From assembly GCF_018449605.1 (NCBI RefSeq), contig NZ_JAAVUW010000001.1:1-64000 (forward strand): DNA of 64,000 nucleotides, given 5' to 3'. Positions 19,401 to 26,261 of the stretch are shown here, one piece after another. Every line of letters begins with the position of its first letter. Position 1 is the first letter of the stretch. This DNA is from Luteibacter sp. dw_328 (GTDB lineage Bacteria; Pseudomonadota; Gammaproteobacteria; Xanthomonadales; Rhodanobacteraceae). The notes below the pieces were generated by a model, which was not told the DNA's origin, ran no database searches, and was given only the letters and a program-made list of their open reading frames with translations. A program made the translations under genes and the position numbers.

Positions 19401-22400
19401 TTGGGTGGGCACACCGACTACAGCGACCCTCAGACGAATCGCGTGCTTGCCGCACCCACCGTTGTGCGCACGGGAACAGGAGACATCGAAATCGCTGCAG
19501 CGGGCGACATCCGCTGGACGGATGATCGCGCTCCAGCCGCCGTCTATACGGCAGGCGCACCCGCGCAAGGCACCACGGCGGATGATGGCGTGTCGATACT
19601 CCGTCCTTCGCTGAACATCGGCCTGGAGCAGTCGGCGACGCCGGAGCTCGTCGTCACCGCCGAGGTCAACCCCGACGATGCGGGTCACCTGAGCTTGCGC
19701 GCGGGCGGCGACATCGACGGTATCCAGAACACCGTCGACACGACCGGCGACCTGACGGGTACGGCAGGAACGCGCACGGCACAGTACTGGTGGCCGTGGA
19801 TGCAGACAGGCAACACCGACACGCGTTCGTCGATCAACTTCGGCGGTTTCGACCAGGGCGTGATGAGTGTTGGTGGTAACGTGAGCGTGCAGGCCGGTGG
19901 CGATATTCGCGATCTCTCGGTATCGCTGCCCACCACCTGGATGATCAACACCGATGCAGCTGGTACACGTAGCCTGCAGACCTTCGGTGGTGGCGATCTC
20001 GACGTCAAGGCCGGTGGCGACATCCTCAGCGGCAGCTACTTCGTAGCGCGAGGGCAGGGCAGCATCCAGGCCAGCGGCCAGATCGGTAGCGATTTCTCGG
20101 TGGGTTATGCGACGCCGATCGGCGGCACGTCGGCGACCATGCCCGTTTCCACACTCATCGCCATGCAGGACAGCCAGGTGTCGGTGCAGGCTGGCGGGTC
20201 GGTGAGGCTTGGCGGCATTTTCGATCCATCGTTGCTCAACAGCAGCAGCGTGATGGCCCTTGCGCCGACAGGTCATCTCGATGGACAGAACTATTCGACG
20301 ACCTCGAGCGTCGACGTGACATCGTTCGCGGGCGATGTCGTCTATGCCGACCTCGCCTCGCCGATGTCGCTGTTCGTGCCCGGTGTACGCGCGCAGACCA
20401 GCATCTCCTCCGATACGGGCGGCGATATCCTCCCGGCATCCGTCAACTTCACGGCCGCTCACGGCGACCTGCGCTTGCTGACCAGCGGAGAACTCTTCCC
20501 GTCGGACAACGGCGACCTGACCCTGTTGGCGCAGGGCGACGTGAATTTCGCCCTCACGGGGCTCGGGCTGGCAACGCGCTACGCCTGGGGCATGATCGAT
20601 GCACCGTTGAGTTCCATGGTGTCGCCGTTGAACCTTCTCCCGATCGATCCCAATGTCTCGCCCGGGACCGACGCACCCACCGGCGGATACCTTGCGCAGC
20701 AGATTTCCACCAACCCGCAAGATGCGGTTCTCTTCCATGCTGCCGATCCCTGGCATGCTGCCGATATCGACCCCGTGCGCGTTTTCGCGCTGGACGGCGA
20801 TATCGTCAATGGTACGGGCGGTGGAGCGGGCGCGGTGTTCCTCATGCCCGACAAGGTGTCGCATATCGAGGCGGGCCGTGACATCGTGGACCTCGCTTAC
20901 GTTGGCCAGCAGCTGCATGGCAACGATATCTCGGTCATCAAGGCAGGTCGGGATATTATCGATACGCCATTGGGCGCCATTCCTCCGGTTGACCTGCCTC
21001 GTGGCATCCTGGCCGTCATCGCCCAGGCCGGGCCTGGTTACCTTTCCGTCGAAGCCGGGCGCAATCTCGGCCGTCTCGCATCGCAGACGGAGTTCTATGG
21101 CAACACGAGGGTTCAGTACAGCACGCTTCTGGCCCCGGGTGGCGGCAATTACACCGGTATCGACTCGGTCGGCAACATCTACAACACCAACCTTGCGGGT
21201 CAGGGCGCGTCGATCATGGCATCGTACGGTGTCGCGCCAGGTGTCGACGACGCGGCCTTCATTGCGCGCTACATCGACCCGTCCGCCGTCAAGCCGCCCG
21301 GCCTCGACGATGGCTCCGCTGGCCTGGTGACGTTCGTCGAGAACTATGACGCTGGTCAGGCCGTGGATACGGGGCTTCTTGCCGATCGGCACGTGCCGAC
21401 CTATACCGTCGAGCAGGCGTGGGCGAGGTTCCAGGCCTTGCCGGATGACGCGAAGGCGATCTTCGTACAGCAGACGCTGTTCGGCGTGCTGGCACAGGTG
21501 GGCAAGGACTACAGCGATGCTTCGAGCCCGTACGCCAACCAGTATGTCCGCGGGTATGCAGCCCTGAACACTCTGTTCCCCGCCTTGCTGGGTTATACCG
21601 CCAACGGACTCGATGGCGGCAGCAATGGCGCCCAACAGCTCGTCCACATGGGTGACCTGGATATCCGCGGCAGCACGATCCAGACCCAGCGGGGAGGCGA
21701 TGTTTCCATTCTTGCTCCCGGCGGTGAGGCGCTGCTGGGAAGTGTTTCCGCTCCGCCTGTCATCGTCGACACGCGCGGCGGCGTGCTTGCGGGCCCGAAT
21801 ACCCAAGGCATCCTGACGCTTCAGAAGGGCGACGTATCGATCTTCACCGACACCAGCACGTTACTTGCGCAGAGCCGTATCTTCACCGAGCAGGGCGGTG
21901 ACGTCACCATCTGGAGCTCCAACGGCGACATCAATGCGGGCAAGGGGGCGAAGACCAACAGCGAGATCCCGCCGGTTCGTTACGAGTGCACGCTGGACGC
22001 CTGGTGTTCGCAGGATGCGGCGGGGCAGGTAAGCGGTGCGGGCATCGCCACGCTACAGACGATTCCGGATGCGCCAGAAGGATCGGTGTACCTCATGGCC
22101 CCGCGGGGCACGGTGGATGCTGGTGATGCAGGCATACGGGTGTCCGGCAATCTCGTCGTCGCGGCGGCGCACGTTGCCAATGCCGATAACGTACAGGTCA
22201 AGGGTGATTCCGTCGGCTTGCCTGTCGTGCAGGCGGTAAATGTCGGTGCACTCAACGCGGCGAGTTCTGCAGCGACTGCGGCAACGAAGGCTGCCGAGGA
22301 CGTTGCACGCCAGCAACAGTCAGACGCGCGCGATCGCCAGCCGTCGATCATCTCGGTGCAGGTGATCGGAGGCGACCCCAGCGCAAGCATCGATAGCGGC

Positions 22401-22508
22401 ACGCATGGTTCGGGCTATGACAGTGCAAGTCCGGTGCAGGTGGTGCGTCGCGCAGGCGTGGCGGGTGATGGACTGACGCCCACGGAGCGTGCTCGCCTCA
22501 TGCAGTGA
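10446..22508 (+). CDS. Giant TpsA exoprotein, filamentous-haemagglutinin family (PdtA-like)
   Basis: The 4020-residue protein has a signal peptide (CHFIAMALFGGTAHA), then an Ala/Gln-rich stretch and a TPS secretion domain at about 115-400. That domain has AAKAILTWESFNVGRNTTVH, the NPNG-like LNRNGMIFGG and THSLIASSLDL. The rest is beta-helix-like sequence with many imperfect repeats around GGTIDL, ATIDVSG and AGGDI. The only cysteines I see in the mature part are C3848 and C3854 (CTLDAWC), about 170 residues from the C-terminus. HMW1-type adhesins anchor through a C-terminal disulfide loop, so this pair may do the same. The C-terminal part may match DUF3739, which I could not test. The TpsB at 2922-4559 is the likely exporter. 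It is probably a surface-held adhesin. Confidence 0.85.
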   Translation: MNKPRPTFRRNAMCHFIAMALFGGTAHAATPPPFSQAWLAAKQAGAAQSTTPTPGSAAGNNGGNVFTPGNVMLQQRVQQSIANLDAAAQAVAAQMAAQSSAQKAAQQLASNVPDGIAAGGLKVDRNVLSDPTLWQNANAPTQSVANGHTDVEIKQNAAKAILTWESFNVGRNTTVHFDQTGGTRTDGSNQWIALNRINDPSGNPSTILGQIKAEGTVYLLNRNGMIFGGGAQVDTHSLIASSLDLFTHDVTKSNAFFLKYGVGSGADPENILGNGSASVISLTDNGDAAKPGAQRGAIKVEQGASITASADGFALVAAPAISQAGEIVADNGQVILAAVQGLSIATKASGGGLSAVAPVTSTDFNGSIENTGLLQARQGGIQWLGEDLHQGGVLVSSTSLSHPGSISFDLGNAHNVSTVVTLGQGSVTTILPEKDGETTTSTPDADAAFVTSSVDFNMKAVLNPGALVEVPAGTVTFHREAYVDSGATIDVSGLANVTLPMSSLLVIIPRIGLNELANSPLLRNSFLFSAKNVAVDSTQSGTRSDGLDWVGSPVLNAAGYVNNVPRTVDQLMINGGSIAFQLGGIVRTGAQLRLEGGFLNYLPGYITTPRLQAANGLVYDIASADPSVDYTGFAGVFSQNHARWGVTETYTNPLLANMGRWDPGFISGGNAGTLSFGQSGNVTLVDDVILDGEVSAHAYAGREQVRSGTEPLGGTLDIDIVDIPFFQATDNNPGRAVNFVIQTDRIPLESYAPDFSAKDPWPTPGGDPTDPNNPLWWHSLSTAMIDNAGLRKVRLTTAGTVLVKDGADLHVADGGEVDITATNVDVEGSIVAHGGTIDLSSRNTNGDHLSDVSSSIAMGERARLDASGLWVNDAGRTADELQGDHWINGGSVSLTGLTSGGGNAPDTTPDILLAHGAVIDVSGGGYVGTDDLLSMDGDVPRGRGGDVTIQTHVDGPGFNYNSLGVQPSDLSGGAIALGATLIAEGFSGGGTLTLHAPQVQIGGEESSGSDTASLYLDPAMFSSLGFSQYDVIADTDATVMPGAQIMVRSRAMLADQTALLDISSRAHLLGADGQGDVASVGVLDPYVRYAHREANDGLTIEAGDYRNWRGPDLPGITGSVTVGEGAHIEVDAGDTIALNATGNVVVDGALVAHGGTIALHDLEPAAAKPDAPNRSVWLGAASVLDASGVSLRDPAAGALPGDGTDNVLRADGVVLAGGTVQLYADHDVVAERGSRILLSGASDTYDLPTEGRRTGIEQATYLATPVWSDAGTLDIQANAGLYFDGSLDAHGGAAQARGGQVAISARVGAQQGSLSKGLLVLTQDGWRLPEGSDPFSSTSLDELDGGDLRFAVDRLDGSGVDDLYLGLPIAGGDTTQLQAMTVAFAGDVSLRTGRSIQLQTIGLSAMASDARTPGDAQDGHAGQVDLHAPYVSILGSGIAAAVPAAPSQTTPSDGTLEVNADVIDLGGRVNLAGFGQASFDARGDIRFTLPTNDAGINQTGWLYSTGNLEFTASRLYPMTHYAFLIDAASPSSETTVTFHQAVAADDSTPLSAGGTLAVAADHIEQDGTLWVPSGSIVLGTDDPSDMKTALGLGSALPVASTRDVHLASGSVTSVSLDNAIVPYGTTEDGKDWHYENATSAQPLVDRPPEKSVSIAGGSVSMDTGATVDLSGGGDLQAVEWIPGTGGSRDVLAQTYTDYTNSQAGVQKSQYADDRPIYAIIPGVQSPLAAHDAALESGAGAAPGVGQAVYLSGVPGLPDGVYTLLPARYATLPGAYRVVQNTGVKDPVPGASTTAPDGSHLVTGYFTDTLTGARDARSSSFVVQSADTWGQYSEYSLTSASTFFTDKANANGDVVPRLGADAGRLSIAATAALTLGATLDAAPAKGGRGSQVDIAGEAIQILGAGETARDGYLHVSADELTTLAAGSLLIGGKRESTDAGDRIDVLASDVLLSNDAAHPLQGSEIVLVASGQGGVVLDNGSVLRATATDDVASPSLLIGEAASGTTPAVSGDGALLRVSGLDAAPIVRTNITGLDGPAGTPGGNLAIGAGAVISAANSISMDATGLTSLAPDATLGAHEIDVTAGRIGLTGSDPTVQDQAGSLLIGPRILAQFANSDETTLRGRQAIDLIGDASLSVSNALTLSAPSIQSDGGNASLAAGSLTIENDTGAASPTWSVGTGQLEVDANELHLGSGTTVFSGLGQFTATAGSGVYASGVGTIDLGGANVDVATPGVVAPIGADNRVETTGAMHLSTNGPAPASSDNTGGKLALQAGSLDVGTAIVAPGGNVSLHATQGDVHLGNHAIIDVAGVTLPFIDTTVPVPGGEVTLQADEGNVVTSAGSLIDVSGPDGGKSSGSAGELDVVASKGSAMLGGSFIGHAADGYLGGTLSVDTANAVDLGSLASVADAGGMDGSISVHTRSGDLSIGGGQTLRAHVVKLTADGGDVNVAGDIDASGTFGGTINLTGARGVDIDGGLNTSASAAGKDGGDIFIGTGGTSDGQLNATFGYEEVQRTDAGHIRIGSGARIVQDGTDADGKLYLRAPLLSDGDVPIDIATAVDLSHSRNPTVEAYAVWDTRDTPADPVADAGKHFDGLVDAAGWYAADPVTGVPTLVSGTFSDDAGNPIAGPDPTNAAQVADYLARYRFTPTDPNQAHATFYGYVNGDEAQGAGSLMSFIENPGLSFESRLKSAVPGLVVRPGVELRNDNADWNGGDIAVLTNWNLGAGTSDADGTLHLAYRYGDQAPALSLRAGGDLDIRASITDGFYQQGSAGGVGGAPPESDQAEAETWYDTIVSQGNGADQIDGVFSKPAEFADGDSEAVKEYYGQYVEYAKYLTAKIDEFSSVGNDISPATIIAFGVGFGLVDPTVEAPAKLPTPQTLGEFPSYLNAYKSYLLTSARSTDFPDTFSVPNDFATLDGPPTTLDLITPTAAPLDNSPSPRATATNPLPILSATLTGGNSSSYRLTAGADFTSSDPGATLQGALGAVLLGGHTDYSDPQTNRVLAAPTVVRTGTGDIEIAAAGDIRWTDDRAPAAVYTAGAPAQGTTADDGVSILRPSLNIGLEQSATPELVVTAEVNPDDAGHLSLRAGGDIDGIQNTVDTTGDLTGTAGTRTAQYWWPWMQTGNTDTRSSINFGGFDQGVMSVGGNVSVQAGGDIRDLSVSLPTTWMINTDAAGTRSLQTFGGGDLDVKAGGDILSGSYFVARGQGSIQASGQIGSDFSVGYATPIGGTSATMPVSTLIAMQDSQVSVQAGGSVRLGGIFDPSLLNSSSVMALAPTGHLDGQNYSTTSSVDVTSFAGDVVYADLASPMSLFVPGVRAQTSISSDTGGDILPASVNFTAAHGDLRLLTSGELFPSDNGDLTLLAQGDVNFALTGLGLATRYAWGMIDAPLSSMVSPLNLLPIDPNVSPGTDAPTGGYLAQQISTNPQDAVLFHAADPWHAADIDPVRVFALDGDIVNGTGGGAGAVFLMPDKVSHIEAGRDIVDLAYVGQQLHGNDISVIKAGRDIIDTPLGAIPPVDLPRGILAVIAQAGPGYLSVEAGRNLGRLASQTEFYGNTRVQYSTLLAPGGGNYTGIDSVGNIYNTNLAGQGASIMASYGVAPGVDDAAFIARYIDPSAVKPPGLDDGSAGLVTFVENYDAGQAVDTGLLADRHVPTYTVEQAWARFQALPDDAKAIFVQQTLFGVLAQVGKDYSDASSPYANQYVRGYAALNTLFPALLGYTANGLDGGSNGAQQLVHMGDLDIRGSTIQTQRGGDVSILAPGGEALLGSVSAPPVIVDTRGGVLAGPNTQGILTLQKGDVSIFTDTSTLLAQSRIFTEQGGDVTIWSSNGDINAGKGAKTNSEIPPVRYECTLDAWCSQDAAGQVSGAGIATLQTIPDAPEGSVYLMAPRGTVDAGDAGIRVSGNLVVAAAHVANADNVQVKGDSVGLPVVQAVNVGALNAASSAATAATKAAEDVARQQQSDARDRQPSIISVQVIGGDPSASIDSGTHGSGYDSASPVQVVRRAGVAGDGLTPTERARLMQ

Positions 22509-22522
22509 TGCCGTGCCTTTCG

Positions 22523-22578
22523 TTGTCATGTGATTTGTCATTAACGTGATAATGCCAACCGTGCGTTAAAGCTGTCAC
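22523..22578 (+). promoter_or_regulatory. PhoB-box-like repeats upstream of the DING gene
   Basis: TTGTCAT occurs at 22523-22529 and again at 22535-22541 (12 bases start to start), and CTGTCAC at 22572-22578. The spacing differs by one base from a canonical 11-base Pho box, so this is a candidate only. It gains weight from its position before a phosphate-binding protein gene and from the similar cluster at 494-545. Confidence 0.4.
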
Positions 22579-22682
22579 GGTCCTGGCATATGCAGGGACA
22601 TCCCCGCGTCACTGGTACGACAACTATCGGGCGAATACTCGGAACGCCTCCAAAAGGAGGTCTAACGACTAGGGGTAACACC

Positions 22683-24065
22683 ATGTTCAAGCGTAATGCT
22701 ATGGGGAACACCCGCGCCAAGCTTCTGGCTGGCGCCGTCCTGATGACGCTCGGTTTGACGGCTGCCGGCGCAGCGATGAGCACCAACGTCGGCGGCGGCG
22801 GTGCGACGCTGCCGGCCGGCGGGTATGTCGGTTGGAACTTCACCACCTCGGGCGCAACGTCCACGATCTTTTCGAGCAGCGTGGCGAGCAAGCCGGGCGC
22901 GACCGTCGACTCGACCTCGCTGATCGGCAACTGGGCCAGCACCAGCGGTAACAGCGTTTCGTACTGCCAGACCGGCAGCGGCGGCGGCAAGAAGATCTTC
23001 GATCATTCCGACGGTACGGCTACGTGGGGTGGCGCTGGTCAGGCTTGCTCGGCCACTGCTAGTGCGACCTCCGGCTTCGGCGCCGATACCTCCATCGTCG
23101 ATCCGCACTTCGTGGGCAGCGATGCGCCGATGTCCCAGGCTGAGTTCAGCTGGTTCGGCAATGGCACCAACCTCGGCAACAAGGCTACGAAGTACGGCCA
23201 GCCGTCGCAGTTCCCGGCCATCGTCGGTTCCGTCGCCATCGCGTTCAACAATCCGGACGCGTCGAGCCTCGACCTGAGCGATGCCGGCATCTGCCGCATC
23301 TTCTCCGGCCAGGTGACCGACTGGACCAACCTGGTGTCGTCCGATTTCCACACCCTGCCGTCGACCTTCCCGCTGCCGGCCCGCGCGCTCAAGGTCGCCT
23401 ATCGTGGCGATGGCAGCGGTACGACCTTCTCGCTGGCCAACCACCTGAGCACGGTGTGCGGCACGATCGCTGGCAAGTTCTTCCAGGCCGACCAGGCGTT
23501 CTCCACCGTTGTCGCCCAGTTTGGTCTGCCTGCGGGTTCGGTCGCCGGCACCGGTAACCCGGGCGTCGTGACTGCCATCAGCACCACACCGGGCGCGATC
23601 GGCTACGCGGAGTCGGCCAACCTGCAGCACACATCGGTTTCGGCCAACACCCACGTTGCCAACGTCAACGGCAAGAACCCGTACTCGGATCTCGCCTCGT
23701 CGTACACCTTCACCACGATCGTGGTCGACAACGTCATCAATGGCTGGAATACCACCGGAACGCTCGGTACGCCGAAGCTCCAGGCCCTGAGCCCGGCCGC
23801 GCCGGTCGGTGGTTGCATGCTGATGGTCAACCCGACGGCCTACGCCAACGGCATCGGCACGAGCTATCCGATCCTTGCCGTCTCCAACCTGATCTTCAAC
23901 GAGAAGGGCAACGGCACGGATGTCACGGCCGTGCGTGACCTGATGTCGTACACCTACAGCGCCACCCGCCGCGTTGGCGCCACGCTCATCGGCACCGGCA
24001 CCGGCTATGCGTTCGTCACCGCGCCGACCGCCAACGTCAAGATCAACACCTGCATCAACGCCTGA
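22683..24065 (+). CDS. DING/PstS-family phosphate-binding secreted protein (LapA-like)
   Basis: The 460-residue protein has a long signal peptide (residues about 1-31, AKLLAGAVLMTLGLTAAGAA). The mature start NVGGGGATLPAGGY parallels the DINGGGATLP N-terminus that names DING proteins. Family landmarks follow: FVGSDAPMSQAEF, FPAIVGSVAIAFNN, LSDAGICRIFSGQVTDW, VAYRGDGSGTTFSLANHL (phosphate-contacting Ser/Thr region) and TPGAIGYAESA. DING proteins bind phosphate, and some act as phosphatases; LapA of P. aeruginosa is described as a substrate of the Hxc T2SS. The next genes are T2SS pseudopilins, so this is the likely cargo. AGGGG lies before the ATG, and a stronger AGGAGG sits 22 bases upstream, too far to serve this start. 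Confidence 0.85.
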   Translation: MFKRNAMGNTRAKLLAGAVLMTLGLTAAGAAMSTNVGGGGATLPAGGYVGWNFTTSGATSTIFSSSVASKPGATVDSTSLIGNWASTSGNSVSYCQTGSGGGKKIFDHSDGTATWGGAGQACSATASATSGFGADTSIVDPHFVGSDAPMSQAEFSWFGNGTNLGNKATKYGQPSQFPAIVGSVAIAFNNPDASSLDLSDAGICRIFSGQVTDWTNLVSSDFHTLPSTFPLPARALKVAYRGDGSGTTFSLANHLSTVCGTIAGKFFQADQAFSTVVAQFGLPAGSVAGTGNPGVVTAISTTPGAIGYAESANLQHTSVSANTHVANVNGKNPYSDLASSYTFTTIVVDNVINGWNTTGTLGTPKLQALSPAAPVGGCMLMVNPTAYANGIGTSYPILAVSNLIFNEKGNGTDVTAVRDLMSYTYSATRRVGATLIGTGTGYAFVTAPTANVKINTCINA

Positions 24066-24108
24066 TCGAATTCTGATCGGATTTCACGGATGAGTCATGG
24101 ACGAGCGG

Positions 24109-24136
24109 AAAGGGCCCTTCGGGGCCCCTTCTTTTC
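24109..24136 (+). terminator. Rho-independent terminator after the DING gene
   Basis: The hairpin GGGCCC-TTCG-GGGCCC with flanking A and T runs (AAA before, CTTCTTTT after) begins 43 bases past the DING stop codon. It should end the DING transcript before the pseudopilin genes. Confidence 0.75.
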
Positions 24137-24196
24137 CTGCGTCATGCGAACGAAACCTAACGCGCCGTACTCTTGTGCAGGAAGGAGGGGAACACG

Positions 24197-24625
24197 ATGC
24201 GGCAACGTCGCGAACACGGATTCAGCCTGCTGGAAACGCTGGCAGCGATGTTCCTGCTCGCGTTGTGTTTTGGCGCCTTGATGAAAGCCGCGGGAGCGTC
24301 CATGGCACTCAACGCCCGGGCCGCCGATTACACGCAGGCCTCGCTATGGGCCACTGGCTTGCTCGACAGGCAATACGTGACCGAGTTTCCCTCCACCGGT
24401 GTGCATGAGGGGCGGTTCGATGAGACCTACCGATGGAAGATGACGGTGTCCGAACCACCATCGGAGGCAATCATGCGGATGAGTGCGCCGATGCGGCTTT
24501 ACCGCATCGAGCTGACCGTCGTTTGGAATGAGAAGGGCAAGGATGCGTCGGCGCGTTTCGAAACCCTCCGCGCCGTCTCCGAGGTTCTGCCCAGGGATGT
24601 CCCATCACCGGGGGGCGACTCGTGA
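24197..24625 (+). CDS. gspI: Type II secretion minor pseudopilin GspI
   Basis: The ATG at 24197 follows AGGAGG by about 10 bases; 142 residues. A short basic leader ending REHG precedes the prepilin-peptidase site and a hydrophobic helix with Glu at +5 (FSLLETLAAMFLLALCFGAL). Length, order before the J- and K-like genes and the C-terminal MRLYRIELTVVWNEK fit GspI, which seeds the pseudopilus tip with J and K in the inner membrane. Its stop overlaps the next start. Confidence 0.8.
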   Translation: MRQRREHGFSLLETLAAMFLLALCFGALMKAAGASMALNARAADYTQASLWATGLLDRQYVTEFPSTGVHEGRFDETYRWKMTVSEPPSEAIMRMSAPMRLYRIELTVVWNEKGKDASARFETLRAVSEVLPRDVPSPGGDS

Positions 24626-25284
24626 AGCGGTCGGCAGGTTTCAGTCTCATGGAAACGCTGGCGGCGCTCGCCTTGTTGGCGTTGCTGCTTCTCGGTGTGG
24701 TGGCATCGCTGGACACGATTGCACGATCGACGCACGCGAGCCTTGCCGCGACACAACGACTCGACGAGATGCGCGCTGCGCAGAACTACCTGCGAAGGGC
24801 GCTCTCGGGCGCGCTCGCTTATCCGTGGGCGCTCGGTCACGACAGGCAAGCGGTGGTGTTTCGTGGCAGTGCGCAGGCAGTCACCTTTGTATCGCCCGGA
24901 CCGGGTTATCTCGCTGCCGATGGACTCCAGCGACAGACGCTGTCGATTGTCGGCACACCGGGTGACCAGCGGCTTGAAGTGTCATTTGCACCGCTCGCCA
25001 CCCGTGCGGGTGCAGGCATTGTACCGGCATCGCCCGAAACGCTGCTCGAGCATGTCGCGTCGGGGCGTATCGTCTACAGCGGCATGGATGACCAGGGTCA
25101 CCCGGTAACCTGGAGGCCATCGTGGCCTTATGAAGATCGCATGCCGACGATGATCGGCCTGGAGCTTCGGTTGCGTGTTGGCCTGCGCTGGCCAACCTTC
25201 GTGGTGCCGCTGCGGATGGATCCGGAAGCGGTGAACACGCGCGAGGCCTTTACCCGGCTGGCCGCTACGCAGGCGAAATCGTGA
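24622..25284 (+). CDS. gspJ: Type II secretion minor pseudopilin GspJ
   Basis: The 220-residue protein starts at GTG overlapping the gspI stop. It has a leader ending SAG and the helix FSLMETLAALALLALLLLG with Glu at +5. The size is right for GspJ. The downstream domain (MRAAQNYLRRALSGALAYPW, VTFVSPGPGYLAADGLQRQT) has the arrangement of GspJ proteins. It should join GspI and GspK at the pseudopilus tip. Confidence 0.8.
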   Translation: MKRSAGFSLMETLAALALLALLLLGVVASLDTIARSTHASLAATQRLDEMRAAQNYLRRALSGALAYPWALGHDRQAVVFRGSAQAVTFVSPGPGYLAADGLQRQTLSIVGTPGDQRLEVSFAPLATRAGAGIVPASPETLLEHVASGRIVYSGMDDQGHPVTWRPSWPYEDRMPTMIGLELRLRVGLRWPTFVVPLRMDPEAVNTREAFTRLAATQAKS

Positions 25285-26144
25285 AAGCGCATGGGCGCGT
25301 CGGTGGGCAGCGGGGCATCGCACTTCTCGTGGTGCTGTGGGGATGCACGCTGGCGGCGATCACGCTTGGTGCGTTGGCGAGCGGCGCGAAGGTCGAAGGC
25401 ATCCAGGCGAGGGGCCAGTACCTGCAGACCAGGGGTTTCTACGCTGCGGAGGCCGGCATCGAGCAGGCCGTGTTCCGACTACGCGCCCAGGCGGCATCAC
25501 AGCGATGGGCTGTCGATGGCCGGACCTACCGCCTGCGCGAGGGCGACGCGACCGTATCGGTCACCGTGACCGACGAGGATGGCAAGCTCAACCTCAACAA
25601 GGCGTCACCCGCACAGCTGGGTGCGTTGCTCGAGGCGTTGGGCGTCGATGCTGGGCAGGTGCCGAGGCTGCGCGATGCCATCGTCCGATGGGGGAGTGGA
25701 GGTGAACGCTACTCCGATAGCCTGTTGGCGAAGGGTGGATTCACCAGTCTGGAAGAATTGCGTCGCGTGCCTGGTTTGCCCGGCGACGTGGTCGATCGAC
25801 TGGAACCGGCGGTGACGCTGTGGTCGGGCTCGGGACCGAACCTGGCTCACGCGCCCGCGGTTGTCGTCGTCGCGATGACAGGGGCGGGGCGGGCGGCTGC
25901 GGAAGCCTATGTGACCGACGTTCGCGCGATGGATCCCGAACACGGCGGCCTTCCTGCGGTGCCCGGCAACGTGGGAGCATCACAGTCCTTCGTACAGGGT
26001 AGTGGCACGGTCACCATCGTCTCTACCGCGACCTTGAGCGACGCACTCGCGGTAAGTATCCGGGCCACGGTGACCCTTCAGAACGCGCCCGGTGATCCGC
26101 GTGCTTATCGCGTGCTTCGATGGACGTCCGTTACATCGTCCTGA
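25281..26144 (+). CDS. gspK: Type II secretion tip pseudopilin GspK
   Basis: The 287-residue protein starts at GTG overlapping gspJ. The helix IALLVVLWGCTLAAITLGAL lacks Glu at +5, which is characteristic of GspK, the tip subunit. The segments DEDGKLNLNKASPAQLGALL and YSDSLLAKGGFTSLEELRRV are typical GspK helical-domain sequences. With I and J it forms the tip complex that contacts cargo and secretin. Confidence 0.85.
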   Translation: MKAHGRVGGQRGIALLVVLWGCTLAAITLGALASGAKVEGIQARGQYLQTRGFYAAEAGIEQAVFRLRAQAASQRWAVDGRTYRLREGDATVSVTVTDEDGKLNLNKASPAQLGALLEALGVDAGQVPRLRDAIVRWGSGGERYSDSLLAKGGFTSLEELRRVPGLPGDVVDRLEPAVTLWSGSGPNLAHAPAVVVVAMTGAGRAAAEAYVTDVRAMDPEHGGLPAVPGNVGASQSFVQGSGTVTIVSTATLSDALAVSIRATVTLQNAPGDPRAYRVLRWTSVTSS

Positions 26145-26261
26145 CGGTCCTGCGTCCTGGAACTGTCATGTCCACGGAGATATGGACATCGCTGAATGGT
26201 CACGAGTACGCGATAGCGTCGTAAGTGATCCACCACCGACATCCATCACCGAGGTGTTCTC

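Noticed and set aside
19137-21806. Long antisense frame (about 889 residues) opposite the TpsA gene
   Set aside because: It has no recognisable domain, is Arg/Gly-rich shadow sequence of a GC-rich gene, and the sense strand carries clear TpsA motifs.
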